The notes below the pieces were generated by a model that worked only from the letters and a program-made list of their open reading frames with translations, had not been told where the DNA came from and ran no database searches. A DNA stretch of 64,000 nucleotides from Cytophagaceae bacterium. GTDB lineage: Bacteria > Bacteroidota > Bacteroidia > Cytophagales > Spirosomataceae. Positions within the stretch are counted from its first letter, which is position 1; each line of letters begins with the position of its first letter. The translations under genes were made by a program, and so were the position numbers. Shown here one piece after another: positions 63,918 through 64,000 of the stretch. Where the stretch lies: the NCBI GenBank assembly GCA_027491195.1, contig JAIXWQ010000010.1:87759-151758 (forward strand), read 5' to 3'.

Positions 63918-63975
63918 AACATATTTTATTGATAATCAATTTAATATGATTTGATCACTTTAAAAACCTTAGATC

Positions 63976-64000
63976 ATGAAAATTGGTATCTATTCCAGAA
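63976..64000 (+). CDS. Start of a gene, possibly NAD kinase (partial)
   Basis: Only the first eight codons are present, reading MKIGIYSR. Bacteroidota NAD kinases often start this way (a beta strand followed by Gly/Arg), and nadK is a plausible neighbour, but eight residues cannot establish it. Promoter-like sequence TATGATTTG lies about 25 bp upstream. Confidence 0.3.

Overview
This 64 kb window reads as ordinary chromosome from a Bacteroidota bacterium, most likely a member of the Cytophagales (a small freshwater Spirosomataceae-type genome such as Aquirufa would fit, but that placement is inference). Supporting signs: promoters of the Bacteroidota type (TAnnTTTG at the -7 position) sit a short distance upstream of many genes, Shine-Dalgarno sequences are scarce, and the gene content includes an Oar-like TonB receptor with a carboxypeptidase-regulatory domain, a PafA-type phosphatase, BrxA/B bacilliredoxin, a TIGR02757-family gene, a probable DUF4905 gene and a compact SUF operon. 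Coding density is very high. I found no rRNA, tRNA, CRISPR array, complete insertion sequence or prophage.

Layout. 0-13 kb: end of glgB, pyrimidine genes (pyrF, pyrR-pyrB), rfbC, a GT9 glycosyltransferase, an M16 protease with hemW, peptidoglycan enzymes (mtgA, a lytic transglycosylase), an alkyltransferase-like protein, methyltransferases, rlmB and pth. 13.4-14.3 kb: an AT-rich patch with a small secreted protein of unknown function, followed by two copies of a 27-bp repeat, each leading into a hairpin terminator; the second copy has its own promoter and looks like a small RNA gene. 14.3-28 kb: metG, rpsU-xerC, thrA-thrB, an ExbB/ExbD pair with a DUF421 protein, a Ppx/GppA phosphatase, a TPR protein and a large secreted M16 protease.

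28-33 kb: brxB and the SUF Fe-S operon (sufC-sufD-sufS-sufE-sufT), without sufB, divergent from an IscA-type carrier across a perfect 10-bp inverted repeat. 33-36 kb: maf and a marR-yceI-nitroreductase stress cluster; the yceI-nitroreductase gap carries three strong consecutive hairpins that no gene explains. 36-47 kb: tRNA and translation genes (cca, tsaC, argS), a glutathione peroxidase, menA, a TPR protein, AMP nucleosidase, an orphan PD-(D/E)xK protein, PafA, and the UDP-xylose pair ugd-uxs.

47.7-48 kb is the only gap over 300 bp; it holds short direct repeats and an exact 40-bp duplication of a terminator. 48-64 kb: the large TonB receptor; a tight six-gene run selD-esterase-RsmI-like-MBL-pssA-purS; metH-metF and a CoA-binding protein; kdsB with a 17-base homopolymer near its end; then four overlapping genes ending in a TIGR02757 gene that lacks its C-terminal third, followed by the first codons of another gene, possibly nadK. 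The most unusual signals are the twin-repeat RNA locus, the triple-hairpin gap, the duplicated terminators and the truncated gene at the right end.
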